Part shown: piece by piece, positions 8,571 to 16,163 of the stretch
How positions within the stretch are numbered: the first letter of the stretch is position 1
Layout of the letters: every line of letters starts with the position of its first letter
Source: CAYRHJ01 sp964424105
GTDB lineage: Bacteria; Planctomycetota; Phycisphaerae; UBA1845
Direction: 5' to 3'
Assembly: GCA_964424105.1 (NCBI GenBank)
Contig: CAYRHJ010000030.1
Span: 239,423-303,422 of the forward strand
DNA: 64,000 nt
The notes under the pieces: model-generated
What the model was told of the DNA's origin: nothing
The model's database searches: none
The model's input: the letters and a program-made list of their open reading frames with translations, nothing else
Position numbers and translations under genes: made by a program

Positions 8571-9817
8571 TTTGCTGACTCCTCATCGCGGCCATAAACG
8601 ACTCGACCACGCTTGACCACCGTCCGCACGCAATTCCTGCCCGCGTTGTAAGGCCACTGCTCATAATTGGGCACGTCCAGAATCGCCAAATCCGCCTGCC
8701 TGCCTTTCCCAATGGCCCCGATGGTGGCGGCTCGATTGATGGCTGCGGCGGCGTTGATCGTGGTCGCCACCAATACTTCCGCCGGGGTCATGTGCATTTG
8801 CGTGCAAGCGATGGACATCGCCAGCGGCAGCGACTCCACCATCGACGATCCCGGGTTGTAGTCCGTCCCCAACGCCACGGGCAAACCGGATTTCATCATC
8901 CGACGGGCCGGCGCCTGCTCCACGCCCAGAAAAAACGAGCACGCCGGCAACAACACCGCGATCACCCCCGCCGACTTCATCGCATCAATCCCGCCTTCAT
9001 CTATCGTTTCCAGGTGATCCGCACTGATGGCTCGCACTTCCGCCGCCAATCGTGAAGCGCCGATTTGCGTAATCTGATCGGCGTGAAGCTTCGGCATCAG
9101 ACCGCGCTCCCTGCCGGCTTGCAGCACCCGCCGGGATTCCTCGACGCTGAGCGCCGACCGCTCGCAAAACACATCGCAGAATTCCGCCAGGCGCTCCTCG
9201 ACGATAAGCCCCATCATCTCGTCACTGGTGACCAGGTCGATATACTTGCTTCGCTGATGGGTGAATTCCGGCGGAATGGTATGCGCGCCCAGGAATGTCC
9301 CCACCAATTCGATGGGCTGAAGCTCGCCCAATTGCTTCACCACTCGCAACATCTTGATTTCGTCTGCCACCGACAGGCCGTACCCGCTCTTGATCTCCAC
9401 CGTCGTGACGCCGTTGGCCAGCATCCGCCTCAACCGCGGCATAGCCAGTTGCACCAGTTCGTCCACCGTTGACGCACGAACCGCCCGGACCGTGTTGATG
9501 ATTCCGCCGCCCGACTCGGCGATCTCCGCGTAGTTTCGCCCCCGGATTCGCATCACGAATTCCGCCTCCCGCGATCCGGCGAAGACCGTGTGCGTGTGAC
9601 AGTCGATCAACCCCGGCACCACGCACCCGCCCCGCGCATCAATCACCTCGCACCCCTCGCGTCTGATGAACTCCGCGTCGGCCCCCACGGCCACGATCCG
9701 CTCCGCGTCCATGCTGACGTAGGCGCTTTCGAGCGTCTGTATATCAACCCGGTTATCCACCGGACGCGTGGCGTCGGATGGAATCACCAACTGGCCTATG
9801 TTACGAATGACAAGCAT
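8567..9817 (-). CDS. hutI: Imidazolonepropionase (HutI)
   Basis: HutI hydrolyses 4-imidazolone-5-propionate to N-formimidoyl-L-glutamate in histidine degradation. All usual landmarks are in the 416 residues: GLIDCHTHTVFAGSR with the metal-binding His pair, the YAEIAESGGGI substrate loop, TTVEIKSGYGLS, FLGAHTIPPEF, KLHADQI with the third His, SADHLE, and LGTDYNPGSS with the catalytic Asp. Length and order are standard. It is the first gene of the hutI-hutF pair on the minus strand; the matching hutH and hutU lie 6 kb away on the plus strand. A weak AGGGG lies about 8 bp before the ATG. Confidence 0.96.
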   Translation of the reverse strand: MLVIRNIGQLVIPSDATRPVDNRVDIQTLESAYVSMDAERIVAVGADAEFIRREGCEVIDARGGCVVPGLIDCHTHTVFAGSREAEFVMRIRGRNYAEIAESGGGIINTVRAVRASTVDELVQLAMPRLRRMLANGVTTVEIKSGYGLSVADEIKMLRVVKQLGELQPIELVGTFLGAHTIPPEFTHQRSKYIDLVTSDEMMGLIVEERLAEFCDVFCERSALSVEESRRVLQAGRERGLMPKLHADQITQIGASRLAAEVRAISADHLETIDEGGIDAMKSAGVIAVLLPACSFFLGVEQAPARRMMKSGLPVALGTDYNPGSSMVESLPLAMSIACTQMHMTPAEVLVATTINAAAAINRAATIGAIGKGRQADLAILDVPNYEQWPYNAGRNCVRTVVKRGRVVYGRDEESAK

Positions 9818-9943
9818 TTGAAAGGCCCCTGATCAGCGCCGTGCCCGAATACGCGATGGCAATCGCCCAACTTCCGCCACCGTGATATCATTCGCGGCGA
9901 CCGCATCGATCAAATGCGAATGACTCAAAAAACGCGGCCCGAA

Positions 9944-10729
9944 TCATTCCGCAAAAAACACGTTGTAAAACACCAGTCCGACAAGCGCCGCCCCGACGAC
10001 ACAATTGGCCGCGAATACGATCGGCCTGCGAAACCACGTCAGGCTGATCCATTGCACAGCGAACTGCCACGCTGTGCCCATTTTCAACTTGCTTTCGCCG
10101 CCTCGTCTGGATCCAAATACGATCGGAACTTCTTGAATTCGCAGTTCACGTGCCCGAGCGGCCAACTCCAGCCCAATCTTGAATCCCACCGGGCGCAGGC
10201 CGACCGCCCCCTCCCAAACGGAACGGTGGATCGCGAAGAACCCGCTCATCGGATCCGTCGCCTTGACCAGTGGCCGACACACCAGGGTCGCCAACCAACT
10301 CGCCCATCGACGACCCAGCGGCCAATCTACTGTTACGCGGGCCCCTTGCACATATCGAGACCCGATGACCATGTCAGCTTCGTCGCGAGCGATGGGGGCA
10401 ATCAGATCGGGGATCGATTCCGGTGGATGTTGCAAATCCGCATCCATCACCACCAACACGTCATGCGAAGCCTGTTGAAATCCGAAGACCACGGCGGACG
10501 ACAGCCCGCGTTGACCCTTCCGCACGAACATTCGAACCGGAAATTCCCTCGCCAGTGTCTCGATCGTCTCCTGTGACCCGTCTTGTGAATCATCATCCAC
10601 CACGATGACCTCGCCCTCGATCCCGCTTTTCTGCAACACATCGAACACGCGCCGGATCAATTCCGCGAGTTGTCCACCTTCCTTGTACGCGGGAACGATG
10701 ACTGAGATGGCCGAAAGCCGCAAGCTCAC
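9944..10729 (-). CDS. Family 2 glycosyltransferase (dolichol/polyprenyl-phosphate mannosyltransferase-like)
   Basis: The 261-residue protein has a GT-A fold of the DPM1 type: ISVIVPAYKEGG at the N terminus, VIVVDDDSQDGS, and the sugar-nucleotide and metal-binding DADLQHPPE with the DxD-like DAD. The acceptor side has GSRYVQG, then TDPMSGFFAIHR and EVPIVFGSRRGGESK. One hydrophobic segment near the C terminus (about 235-258) could anchor it. It probably transfers a sugar to polyprenyl phosphate at the inner face of the membrane; the sugar cannot be told. The start is GTG. It lies 126 bp upstream of hutI but shares no obvious function with it. Confidence 0.88.
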   Translation of the reverse strand: MSLRLSAISVIVPAYKEGGQLAELIRRVFDVLQKSGIEGEVIVVDDDSQDGSQETIETLAREFPVRMFVRKGQRGLSSAVVFGFQQASHDVLVVMDADLQHPPESIPDLIAPIARDEADMVIGSRYVQGARVTVDWPLGRRWASWLATLVCRPLVKATDPMSGFFAIHRSVWEGAVGLRPVGFKIGLELAARARELRIQEVPIVFGSRRGGESKLKMGTAWQFAVQWISLTWFRRPIVFAANCVVGAALVGLVFYNVFFAE

Positions 10730-10801
10730 GATTCAATCATAACGATTGGACAGGGATCGGTCGAAGTGGTCGTTCAACGGGAGACAAGCGACCGTGCGCG
10801 A

Positions 10802-11446
10802 TCATTCGCCCAACCGGCGTTGCAGGTATGCAAAATCAGACGCATCAACGTCATGATCGCCATCCATATCGGCGCACTCGCAATACGGATCTGAAACGAA
10901 CACCGTCCCGCCTGCGGCACACTGAAGAAACCCAAACAAATCATCAAGGTCGAGCTTGAAATCCGCGGCACAATCGCCGGCCAATTGACAAAATGTCCCG
11001 CATGATTCCTTCGCCAATTCCACGCATCGACTGTCCCACGCCACCGAACAACAGGCCCCGTCCCGGGCACAAACCGCATCCCGACAGGACGTTTCACCGC
11101 AACCCGGCTCCATCCGGGCCATGCAACAATCCCAAAGCCCCGCGACGCAATGCCCTTCGCAATGCTCGCCCGCGAGATCAGCACACACCGCGTCCCAATC
11201 TTGATCACAACAGAACGAATCTTCAAGACAGACGGCCTGCTGACACGACAGGTCGTTGCATCCCGGCGAGCCGTTGAACGGAACACAACAGCCCCCCATG
11301 CCTCGTTCGTTTCCGTGGCCGCTGGAAAAATCCGCCGCTGATACGGATGAAAGCGCGTCCCTCGCCACAATCTCGGCAAACATGCTCAGCGAGCAAATCA
11401 ATGGAACCAAGGCCAAGCGAGAAAACCGAATCAGTCGCTGTGTCAC
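10802..11446 (-). CDS. Secreted Cys-rich repeat protein with dockerin-like C terminus
   Basis: The 214-residue protein starts (GTG) with a signal peptide of about 30-37 residues. Two copies of a Cys-rich module follow, at about 51-95 and 104-150. Each has the pattern CC(x)n-PGC/GC-xxx-SC-xx-AVC-xx-D-xx-CC-xxx-WD-xx-C-xx-LA. The last 50 residues contain two acidic loops, DFKLDLDDLFGFLQC and DMDGDHDVDASDFAYLQRR, which look like the paired calcium loops of a type I dockerin. No cohesin or cellulosome gene is seen; such C termini are common on secreted planctomycete proteins. Function unknown. It is probably disulfide-bonded outside the cytoplasm. Confidence 0.75.
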   Translation of the reverse strand: MTQRLIRFSRLALVPLICSLSMFAEIVARDALSSVSAADFSSGHGNERGMGGCCVPFNGSPGCNDLSCQQAVCLEDSFCCDQDWDAVCADLAGEHCEGHCVAGLWDCCMARMEPGCGETSCRDAVCARDGACCSVAWDSRCVELAKESCGTFCQLAGDCAADFKLDLDDLFGFLQCAAGGTVFVSDPYCECADMDGDHDVDASDFAYLQRRLGE

Positions 11447-11501
11447 GGCTCAAAACCCATTTCACCCGCGCGTTGATTTCCAAGCTCCGTTGCGTACGAG
11501 T

Positions 11502-11828
11502 TCACGGCTTTTTCATCGCCAGGATGTTCTTCGTCGTGTCCTTCTGAAATGATTCAAGGCAATGTTCAGAACAAAAATGAAGCGTGTATTCGGAAACGGT
11601 CGCACTATGCTCCGATCGCCCGTCCATTCCCAATGCACACATCCCGCATCGCGAAACAATTTTGTCAACCGTGCCATCAACCGCGTCCGCCATCGCCAGC
11701 CGATCCGCAACCTGCGAGCCTGAATCGACAGATTGTTCCGGCGCGTCCTCTCGACAACCCGCGACCAACAGCAGGGCACAGGCCGTCAGTAACGCCTTGT
11801 AGCGACAGTAGTTAGAATTCCCATGCAT
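11502..11828 (-). CDS. Lipoprotein with a YHS/TRASH-like metal-binding segment
   Basis: The 108-residue protein has a lipoprotein signal ending in LLVAG-C. After a polar linker its C-terminal half has CGMC-x6-HS, a short beta region, then FCSEHCLESFQKD. This Cys-pair arrangement resembles the YHS/TRASH family of treble-clef-like metal-sensing or heme/copper-associated domains; the assignment rests on the motif alone. The ATG at 11828 was chosen because GGAGGT (11841-11836) lies 7 bp upstream. The GTG at 11837 overlaps that site. A palindrome with TTAA ends lies just upstream (11861-11880). A periplasm-facing metal-binding role is a guess. Confidence 0.7.
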   Translation of the reverse strand: MHGNSNYCRYKALLTACALLLVAGCREDAPEQSVDSGSQVADRLAMADAVDGTVDKIVSRCGMCALGMDGRSEHSATVSEYTLHFCSEHCLESFQKDTTKNILAMKKP

Positions 11829-11860
11829 TAGACTCACCTCCGATGAAAGGTAGACAGATA

Positions 11861-11880
11861 TTAAACTGGCTCCAGCTTAA
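11861..11880. promoter_or_regulatory. Palindrome upstream of the metal-site lipoprotein
   Basis: The arms TTAA-x-CTGG and CCAG-x-TTAA are separated by two bases, and 16 of 20 positions are symmetric. It lies about 20 bp upstream of the ribosome binding site of the lipoprotein gene at 11828, where an operator would be expected. A T-run at 11883-11888 on the plus strand means it could instead be a terminator for plus-strand transcription, though a two-base loop makes that poor. Confidence 0.35.
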
Positions 11881-11970
11881 CATTTTTTCCCTTGTTCAAC
11901 CATGGTCCGGTCCCTCCCCAGGCCCGCCCAATTTGCAGCACTTGCAGAACTCGGTCAAAACCACAATATA

Positions 11971-12159
11971 ATGATGGTTTCAAGTGGATTGAGGAAATTG
12001 GACGCAAAACGCTTTCTAGCCTTGTTCGCCTTTCTCGCGCTCATGTGGGGACTACACGTGACCCTGCGACCGCCCTTCCAGCTTTGGCAAACGCTCGTTG
12101 TCAGCGCCGTAGTATTCTGGTTCATCCTGACGACGCTTGGCACAGGCCGGCTCCGCTGA
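11971..12159 (+). CDS. Possible 62-residue membrane protein
   Basis: A short frame starting with tandem ATG codons encodes two hydrophobic segments, FLALFAFLALMWGLHV and LVVSAVVFWFIL, joined by a Pro-containing loop, so it could be a two-helix membrane protein. No ribosome binding site is visible. A TATAAT sequence overlaps the first ATG (11967-11972), which leaves the start uncertain. The frame is open upstream to 11902. I do not recognise a family. The hydrophobic pattern is the only support. Confidence 0.35.
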   Translation: MMVSSGLRKLDAKRFLALFAFLALMWGLHVTLRPPFQLWQTLVVSAVVFWFILTTLGTGRLR

Positions 12160-12241
12160 AATAGGTGGCATGTTCAACATGCTTGCCGATTCATCGAAAC
12201 CGAAAGCGCGATTCATTTCTAAAACCGCGCGTACCAAATCG

Positions 12242-13162
12242 CTAAACATTCAGATTGCCTAATCTTTCGAGCGTTTTGACCAGCGCCTGCGTGCCCTCCC
12301 GACCTTCACCCGCGGCTTGATTCGCAGCCAACAACTGACGCACCAAGCCGGTCCCGGGCAGCGGGAGTGGATGCGATTCCGTTGAACCGCCCGCACCAAC
12401 ACCCGAACGGGCTGCCGTTTCCATTGCGATACGCAGGTCCTTCTGCTGAAGATCGATCATGAACATCGGCGCGAAATCCCGCGTAGCCATCCGCGTACCA
12501 AGATTCTCGACGGCCCACGAACCCGCCGCACCGGACGCAACCACCTTCAACATCACGTCGGGATCGAGCCCCACGTGCTTCGCAAAAACCATCGCCTCCG
12601 AAACAGCCAACAGATTCAAACCACAGATGATCTGATTGCACAATTTGGTCAGTTGCCCGCAACCCGTGCGTCCACAATGAACGATCGTCTTGCCCATGGC
12701 CCGCAGGACCGGCATCGCTCGGCTTAGCGTTTCAGCTTCGCCGCCGACCATGATCGCCAGCGTGCCCGCCTCAGCCCCCGTTTTTCCCCCCGAAACAGGA
12801 GCATCGAGCAAATCCGCCCCGCGCTCGCGGAGGGCGGCGGCTAGGCGTTCAGTAATAGCAGGTGACACGGTGGACATGTCGATAGCCACGCCGCCCTGTC
12901 GCACGCCCTCAACAACGCCGCCCGACCCCAGGTAAACGCATTCCACGTCGGGCGAGTCGGGCACGATGGTCACGACCACCTCGCAATCAGCGGCTAATTC
13001 ACGCGGGGACTCCGCCCACGTCGCCCCTGCCTGCAGAACCGGCTGCGCTCTGCCCCGCGTGCGGGAATGAACAGTGACGGAAAAACCGTGCTTGATCAAA
13101 TTGAGTGCCATGGGAATTCCCATGATGCCCGTGCCAATCAACCCCACGCGTCGAACGTTCAT
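12242..13162 (-). CDS. 3-hydroxyisobutyrate dehydrogenase family oxidoreductase
   Basis: This NAD(P)-dependent beta-hydroxyacid dehydrogenase of about 306 residues belongs to the family of MmsB, GarR/GlxR and GLYR1. The dinucleotide-binding motif GLIGTGIMGIPMA is near the N terminus. The substrate loop LLDAPVSGGKTGAEAGTLAIMVGG and the catalytic Lys of QLTKLCNQ are both intact. The substrate could be 3-hydroxyisobutyrate, tartronate semialdehyde or succinic semialdehyde, and the sequence alone does not decide. The start at 13162 was preferred because GGGGAG lies 9 bp upstream; the ATG at 13168 would leave only 3 bp. Neighbours give no pathway. Confidence 0.9.
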   Translation of the reverse strand: MNVRRVGLIGTGIMGIPMALNLIKHGFSVTVHSRTRGRAQPVLQAGATWAESPRELAADCEVVVTIVPDSPDVECVYLGSGGVVEGVRQGGVAIDMSTVSPAITERLAAALRERGADLLDAPVSGGKTGAEAGTLAIMVGGEAETLSRAMPVLRAMGKTIVHCGRTGCGQLTKLCNQIICGLNLLAVSEAMVFAKHVGLDPDVMLKVVASGAAGSWAVENLGTRMATRDFAPMFMIDLQQKDLRIAMETAARSGVGAGGSTESHPLPLPGTGLVRQLLAANQAAGEGREGTQALVKTLERLGNLNV

Positions 13163-13336
13163 GGTCATTCGCTCCCCGTTAACAAACGATTCAGTGTACA
13201 GGACGCCCATTTGTCGCCGTCGCGGTATACTGGATTGCAGCCATTTGGCAAGGACGAATTCACGTGACGCGTTCCCAAATCAGTTTCTGACCGCGGCACG
13301 GAAAATAACGCCGCTTTCCGCCGACGCGATGTCAAC

Positions 13337-13777
13337 ATGAACGACCGCCCCAAACGATTTCGACGATGGATCAAATGGACTGGCACGGTCGGTTTCATCA
13401 CGATCGTTTTGGCTTGGGTCGTCAGCCACGTATGGATCATCATCTGGTGGGGCAGCGAATGGCACTTCGCCCTCGGCAAGGGCATCGTGTGCGTCGCCCA
13501 CGAACACGAGGCCATTCGGTTTTTTGAAACAGGATGGGAAATTGCGCCGTCAAGCTACAAACTCAGCGGCCCCGTGCCTTGGATAGTTGTTACGTCATCA
13601 CCGAATAAAACGTCCGCCTTTCTTGCCATGTGGATTCCGCTACTACTCGTAACACTTCCAACAGCCTGGCTATGGTTGAAAGATCATCCGATTCCGCCGG
13701 GGCATTGCAAGGGCTGCGGATACAATTTGACGGGCAACACCACAGGCCTGTGTCCGGAATGTGGACGGGGACTATGA
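13337..13777 (+). CDS. Small membrane protein with C-terminal zinc ribbon, first of a tandem pair
   Basis: The 146-residue product has an N-terminal membrane segment (about 13-35), an extra-membrane region rich in Trp and aromatic residues, a second membrane segment (about 98-117), and a C-terminal zinc ribbon with CKGCGYNLTGNTTG then CPECG. The ribbon would face the cytoplasm if both helices cross. I know this C-terminal motif from many small planctomycete proteins, none with a known function. Its stop overlaps the ATG of a paralogue by four bases (ATGA), so the two are co-translated. Confidence 0.8.
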   Translation: MNDRPKRFRRWIKWTGTVGFITIVLAWVVSHVWIIIWWGSEWHFALGKGIVCVAHEHEAIRFFETGWEIAPSSYKLSGPVPWIVVTSSPNKTSAFLAMWIPLLLVTLPTAWLWLKDHPIPPGHCKGCGYNLTGNTTGLCPECGRGL

Positions 13778-14211
13778 CACGTCTGCGTCCGCGAAAATAT
13801 ATCATCGTTTGGATTGGGGTGGTGACCATGGTTTTGCTGTTGCTCTTCTGGGCGGTCAGCCACGCCGTACGGGTGGGACACATCCGCTCCCATTTCATGC
13901 TGGTCCTGAATTCGGGCGTGTTCACAATAGCGTGGGCCGACGACGTCATCCAACCGACCCCCGTTTGGTGGGCAGAACGTGGCGGAACGGGCGCGTCCTG
14001 GTATTGGCTCGTGCCGAATATCCACCGCATTCGGAACACGCTGGTGATTCAACTGCCGCTGCTTTCGCTGGCCATCATAGCCGGCTTGATCACGCTTCTG
14101 TCAAGACGCGCGGCCCGCGAACCCCAGCCGGGGCATTGCCAGGGCTGCGGATACAATTTGGCGGGCAACACGACCGGCGTGTGTCCCGAATGTGGACGGG
14201 AAATCGGTTGA
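13774..14211 (+). CDS. Small membrane protein with C-terminal zinc ribbon, second of a tandem pair
   Basis: The 145-residue protein repeats the layout of its upstream neighbour: a membrane segment at about 10-29 (IIVWIGVVTMVLLLLFWAVS), a Trp-rich middle region, a second membrane segment at about 90-110, and the ribbon CQGCGYNLAGNTTG then CPECG at the end. The two ribbons are almost identical in DNA as well as protein, while the middle regions have drifted, so this is a tandem duplication. The start is the ATG inside the previous stop (13774); the longer frame to 13630 overlaps that gene and is not needed. Function unknown. Confidence 0.8.
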   Translation: MTRLRPRKYIIVWIGVVTMVLLLLFWAVSHAVRVGHIRSHFMLVLNSGVFTIAWADDVIQPTPVWWAERGGTGASWYWLVPNIHRIRNTLVIQLPLLSLAIIAGLITLLSRRAAREPQPGHCQGCGYNLAGNTTGVCPECGREIG

Positions 14212-14333
14212 CCGGATGGCGGGTGCGCGGTACATCTTTTGCGCGGATGATGTGGTCCCATTCGGATCAAAATGGGCGGCGATTCCTGCCGATGCATTCT
14301 TGACCGGGCTCGTTTGACGTGGACCCCTGCGAC

Positions 14334-14406
14334 TGAGCTGTAGTTCAATTGGTAGAACGCCTGACTCTGGATCAGGAGGTTCCAGGTTCGAGCCCTGGCA
14401 GCTCAG
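14334..14406 (+). tRNA. tRNA-Gln (anticodon CUG)
   Basis: A complete cloverleaf fits. The acceptor arms are TGAGCTG (14334-14340) and CAGCTCA (14399-14405), with discriminator G14406. The D arm has GTTC/GAAC. The anticodon stem CCTGA/TCAGG encloses loop CTCTGGA with anticodon CTG. The T arm has CCAGG/CCTGG around TTCGAGC. The U1-A72 first pair is typical of bacterial tRNA-Gln. The 3' CCA is not encoded. Confidence 0.95.
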
Positions 14407-14455
14407 AATTGAAGAAACTGACGTCTGGTTCGCACCAAGTGTCGAGGATCAACCC

Positions 14456-14980
14456 ATGCCCCGTTGGCCGTGGACTGAACGCAAGTTCACTTTCGATTTC
14501 CCGCCGTCGAAGCTCCCCGATCTGCTTGAACGCATCCGCGGCACGCCCGTTCGAGTCGAAGCCCTGGTGAGCGGATTGGATTCCGCCACGCTGACCCGGC
14601 GAGACGATCTCGGCTGGTCGATTCAGGAAAACATCGGACACCTGATCGACCTGGGCTACCTGCCCGTCACGCGCATCGACGAAATTCTAGCCGGCCAGGA
14701 AATCTTGACCGCCGCGGATATGTCCAATCGCAAAACGATCGAAGCCCGGCACCATGAACGCGGAATCGCCGACCTGCTGACGCAATTTCGAAGCGAACGC
14801 GACAGCCTGGTGGCGAAGTTTGAATCGCTTGCCGAATCCGATTGGGGCAAGTCAGCCTTGCATCCCCGCATCAGGCAGCCGTTGCGAATCGTGGACATCG
14901 CCTATTTCGACAGCGAACACGACGATTACCATCTGGCCCGCATGCGCGAATTACGCAACAAATTCGCGCCGGGCGAATGA
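14456..14980 (+). CDS. DinB-superfamily four-helix protein
   Basis: The 174-residue protein has the features of the DinB/YfiT metal-binding four-helix bundle. A helix with LPDLLERIRGTPVRVEALVSGL leads to a Trp (GWSIQENIGHLIDL) where the first His of the metal site sits. The last helix has SEHDDYHLARMRELR with the remaining His pair. Members include thiol-dependent S-transferases and damage-inducible proteins. The reaction cannot be told from the sequence. It begins 50 bp after the tRNA-Gln gene, so the two may be co-transcribed. Confidence 0.8.
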   Translation: MPRWPWTERKFTFDFPPSKLPDLLERIRGTPVRVEALVSGLDSATLTRRDDLGWSIQENIGHLIDLGYLPVTRIDEILAGQEILTAADMSNRKTIEARHHERGIADLLTQFRSERDSLVAKFESLAESDWGKSALHPRIRQPLRIVDIAYFDSEHDDYHLARMRELRNKFAPGE

Positions 14981-15064
14981 AAATGCACCCCGCATGGGCG
15001 CAGCGATTCGCGGCGGCATCTTGCCGTTCCACAGCGGGCATCTGTTTTCAAGGAACATCGGTAC

Positions 15065-16063
15065 ATGAAACTGCAAATCGCAAGCGTTGCCATGATCGCA
15101 AGTTTGATGGTCACCCTCGCTGAACGGTCTGCCAACGGTCGCGAACCGCTGGTGCACACGTATTCGATCGTCGCCCGCGATTCCGAAACGGGGCAGATGG
15201 GCGTGGCCGTCCAATCGCATTGGTTTTCAGTCGGACCGATCGTCCCCTGGGCACGGGCGGGCGTCGGCGCCATAGCCACCCAATCGCTGGTCAAGATCAG
15301 CTACGGCCCGGAAGGTCTGGCGCTGATGGCCGATGGCATGAGCGCAGCCGACGCATTGCAGAAGCTTGTCGAAGCCGACGACGGTCGAGACGTTCGACAG
15401 GTGGCGATGTTGGACGCCGGCGGACGGGTGGCTGTGCACACCGGCGCAAAGTGTATCGCGGCTGCCGGACATGAAACGGGCGACGGTTTTTCCGTACAGG
15501 CAAACCTGATGTTGAATGACGCAGTCGTTCCGGCGATGCGAAAATCGTTTGAAAGCGCCACGGGCGATCTGGCGGATCGGATGATGGCGGCGATGGAAGC
15601 GGCCCAGACCGCGGGCGGTGATATTCGCGGAAAGCAATCCGCCGCCATCTTGATCGTTTCAGCCGAGCGTCAGGAGGCCGATTGGGAAGGTCGCCTGTTC
15701 GATCTCCGCGTCGAAGACCATCCCGATCCAGTCAAGGAATTGAAACGACTGGTGCGGCTACAGCGAGCCTACCACCGCAGCAATCGTGGTGACGAATTCG
15801 TCGAGAAGCGTGAAATCGAAAACGCGTTGGACGAATATGCCGCCGCGGCTCGCATCGCCCCGGAAATCGTCGAGCTACAGTTTTGGCAAGCCGTCACGCT
15901 TTTCGGAGCCGGTCGAGAGCAGGAGGCACTCGATTTGTTCAAGCGTGTGTTCGCCCGCGAGCCGATCTGGGCCGACGTCGTGCCACGAGTTGTTCCGCTG
16001 GGGTTGCTGCCTGACGATGCAGATGTGATCGAGCGGATCACGAGCCTGGCGCCCAAAAAATAG
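15065..16063 (+). CDS. DUF1028 protein with C-terminal TPR-like region
   Basis: Residues 1-25 are a signal peptide. Residues about 28-225 match DUF1028: HTYSIVARDSETGQMGVAVQSHWFSVGPIVPWARAG at the start, TQSLVKISYGPEGLALM, and VQANLMLNDAVVPAM near the middle, with a final strand RLFDLRVEDHPDPVKEL. Such proteins have an Ntn-hydrolase-like fold but no proven activity. The last 80 residues (from EIENALDEYAAAARIAPE through GAGREQEALDLFKRVFA) look like two TPR helices. It is transcribed in the same direction as hutH, 100 bp upstream of it. Confidence 0.85.
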   Translation: MKLQIASVAMIASLMVTLAERSANGREPLVHTYSIVARDSETGQMGVAVQSHWFSVGPIVPWARAGVGAIATQSLVKISYGPEGLALMADGMSAADALQKLVEADDGRDVRQVAMLDAGGRVAVHTGAKCIAAAGHETGDGFSVQANLMLNDAVVPAMRKSFESATGDLADRMMAAMEAAQTAGGDIRGKQSAAILIVSAERQEADWEGRLFDLRVEDHPDPVKELKRLVRLQRAYHRSNRGDEFVEKREIENALDEYAAAARIAPEIVELQFWQAVTLFGAGREQEALDLFKRVFAREPIWADVVPRVVPLGLLPDDADVIERITSLAPKK

Positions 16064-16149
16064 GTCGGGCTTGGTCCGACGATGGACATTCGAATCGAAC
16101 CGGCCGAATCCCGACCTGCCGCTATTTGGTCAGGCCGACCGCCTCGCCG

Positions 16150-16156
16150 TATAATA
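16150..16156 (+). promoter_or_regulatory. Consensus -10 box immediately upstream of hutH
   Basis: A perfect TATAAT ends only about 8 bp before the hutH ATG. Upstream at about 18 bp is TTGGTC, a poor -35 match. If this box is used, transcription would start at or within a base of the ATG, giving a leaderless mRNA, and no ribosome binding site is visible to contradict that. Confidence 0.5.
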
Positions 16157-16163
16157 GCACCCG

